From positions 1 to 5,619 of the forward strand of contig DHNQ01000031.1 of the NCBI GenBank assembly GCA_002409595.1: DNA of 5,619 bases, given 5' to 3'. The notes under the pieces are model-generated. The model ran no database searches. It saw only the letters and a list, made by a program, of their open reading frames with translations, and had not been told where the DNA came from. The position numbers and the translations under genes are program-made. Shown one piece after another: positions 4,489-5,619 of this stretch (the stretch's first letter is position 1; every line of letters starts with the position of its first letter). The DNA comes from Dysgonomonas sp. UBA5412 (GTDB lineage: Bacteria; Bacteroidota; Bacteroidia; Bacteroidales; Dysgonomonadaceae).

Positions 4489-5619
4489 ATGGGATATGTT
4501 GTTCTCCATTTAGATAAATCGCCGGGAAACGAAGCGGCGATGACAGACCATATAGAACGAAAAGTAATAGCTCCGAATGTGGATCCGAAACGGACACATC
4601 TGAATAAAGAGTTGGTTCCATTCCCCGAAGGGGTAACTAACAGGACAGAGGCTATAAAACACAGGATACAAAATGCAGGATTAAGCCGTAAGGTCGGAAA
4701 GAATCAGGTACAGGTTATTCGACTTATACTATCAGGCAGTACTGAGGATATGTTGCGGATACAAGCCGAAGGCAAACTCGATGACTGGTGTCGGGATAGT
4801 ATGGATTGGTTGAAAAAAGAATACGGAGAGAAAAATATTGTGGCAGCAACTTTGCATCTGGATGAAGATGCTCCGCATATACATGCATCGGTAGTCCCGA
4901 TTGTTCAGGGAGAACGGAGACAAAAGAAATCGAATAAAGTACAGGAAGCTCCGAAAAAGCAGTATAAGAAGAAAAACACAAACAGGCCTCGTTTATGTGC
5001 TGATGATGTAATGACCAAAGAAAAGCTGATTCACTATCAGGATAGTTATGCAGAAGCGATGGCTAAATATGGATTGGAACGTGGAATCAAAGGATCGGAA
5101 GCCCGGCATATCAGCACATCGGAATTTTACCGCAATCAAAAAGAAGAATCTAATAACTTACAGGTAAATATAGGATTATTGCTGATGCAGGAAGAATCCA
5201 GACGCAAGAACATTGAGCAACTCAAACAACAGGAACAGGAGGCAAAGCAAGATTTCGAACAAGCCGAGAAGCAGAAGCAACAGAAAGAAGCCGAATTGCT
5301 ACAAACAGAACAGGTACTTAGTAAAACTAAGGGCGAATTGAAAACCGAGAAACTCAAAAATACGGCGGCCGATGTAGGTTCTACTATTATGGATGGGATT
5401 AGCTCTATGATAGGTTCTTCCAAAGTGAAACGGCAACAGCAGGAGATAGAGTATCTGAAAGAAGAAAAAGAAAATCTAATTCAAGAAGTGAAGACTCTGA
5501 AACAGGATATGCAAACCAAGCAAAAGGAACATGAGACTGCATATGATAAACTAAAGCAGGAACTAAAGAAAATCTATGACTTATTTCCAAAGATCAAGGA
5601 GTTGCTATGGATTGAAAGG
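4489..5619 (+). CDS. MobV-family relaxase (Pre/Mob plasmid recombination enzyme), 3' end outside the window
   Basis: The frame is open from ATG 4489 to the right edge, 377 residues without a stop; MobV proteins usually run to about 400-500, so most of it is present. It is a cytoplasmic DNA-nicking enzyme that starts conjugative mobilization at oriT. The N-terminal 215 residues are the relaxase domain. HIER (21-24) fits motif I, THLNKEL (36-42, with N39) fits motif II, and HLDEDAPHIH (123-132) is the HxDExxPHxH metal-binding motif III that defines the family. LERGIKGSEARHISTSEFYR (196-215) is another conserved MobV block. Residues about 218-295 and 313-362 are Gln/Glu/Lys-rich and strongly coiled-coil-like, interrupted by a Gly/Ser-containing segment (about 296-312, VGSTIMDGISSMIGSS). 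No Shine-Dalgarno is seen; the leader is A/T-rich. The hairpin-rich gap upstream is its likely substrate. No coupling protein or secretion gene is present, so transfer would need a helper element. Confidence 0.93.
   Translation, partial: MGYVVLHLDKSPGNEAAMTDHIERKVIAPNVDPKRTHLNKELVPFPEGVTNRTEAIKHRIQNAGLSRKVGKNQVQVIRLILSGSTEDMLRIQAEGKLDDWCRDSMDWLKKEYGEKNIVAATLHLDEDAPHIHASVVPIVQGERRQKKSNKVQEAPKKQYKKKNTNRPRLCADDVMTKEKLIHYQDSYAEAMAKYGLERGIKGSEARHISTSEFYRNQKEESNNLQVNIGLLLMQEESRRKNIEQLKQQEQEAKQDFEQAEKQKQQKEAELLQTEQVLSKTKGELKTEKLKNTAADVGSTIMDGISSMIGSSKVKRQQQEIEYLKEEKENLIQEVKTLKQDMQTKQKEHETAYDKLKQELKKIYDLFPKIKELLWIER

Noticed and set aside
5136..5423. Reverse-strand frame rich in Ser, Cys and Phe
   Set aside because: This is the complement of the Gln/Glu/Lys-rich coiled-coil codons of the relaxase; its composition is an artefact of that bias.

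Overview
The window looks like the mobilization and replication half of an integrative mobilizable element, or less likely a mobilizable plasmid, from a gut Bacteroidales such as Bacteroides or Parabacteroides. Three things suggest this. Perfect Bacteroides-type -7 elements (TAnnTTTG) lie upstream of the genes. Most genes start after A-rich leaders without a clear Shine-Dalgarno. The gene set is a small HTH protein, a VirE-family P-loop ATPase ending in a DUF3874-like region, a Toprim primase and a MobV relaxase, which is a familiar order in Bacteroidales elements. No integrase, resistance gene or chromosomal junction is visible, so the boundaries and type of element remain open.

Layout. Bases 2-115 hold the last 37 codons of an unrecognised basic protein that enters from the left. 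Bases 116-628 have no convincing long gene. They hold a good promoter (274-304), two tiny overlapping reading frames, a very strong terminator (462-500) and a tandem 8-bp repeat (506-524), so a discrete RNA of about 190 nt is likely made there. A 238-residue protein of unknown function follows (629-1345). A promoter, preceded by TTGTCCC repeats set 20 and 10 bp apart, then drives a probable two-gene operon: an excisionase-like HTH protein (1517-1801) and the VirE-like ATPase (1806-3014).

Between the ATPase and the primase (3264-4229) is an AT-rich gap with repeated TTACTAC units, direct and inverted. This is the best candidate here for a replication origin. Between the primase and the relaxase (4489 to the right edge, incomplete) is a 259-base gap packed with hairpins. 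It is the natural place for the transfer origin that the relaxase would nick.

Working together (inference): the HTH protein would control excision and/or the operon. The MobV relaxase would nick at an oriT in 4230-4488 and use conjugation machinery supplied by another element. The ATPase/helicase and primase would convert or replicate the transferred or excised DNA, possibly from the TTACTAC region. The 238-residue protein is unexplained cargo or an accessory factor.
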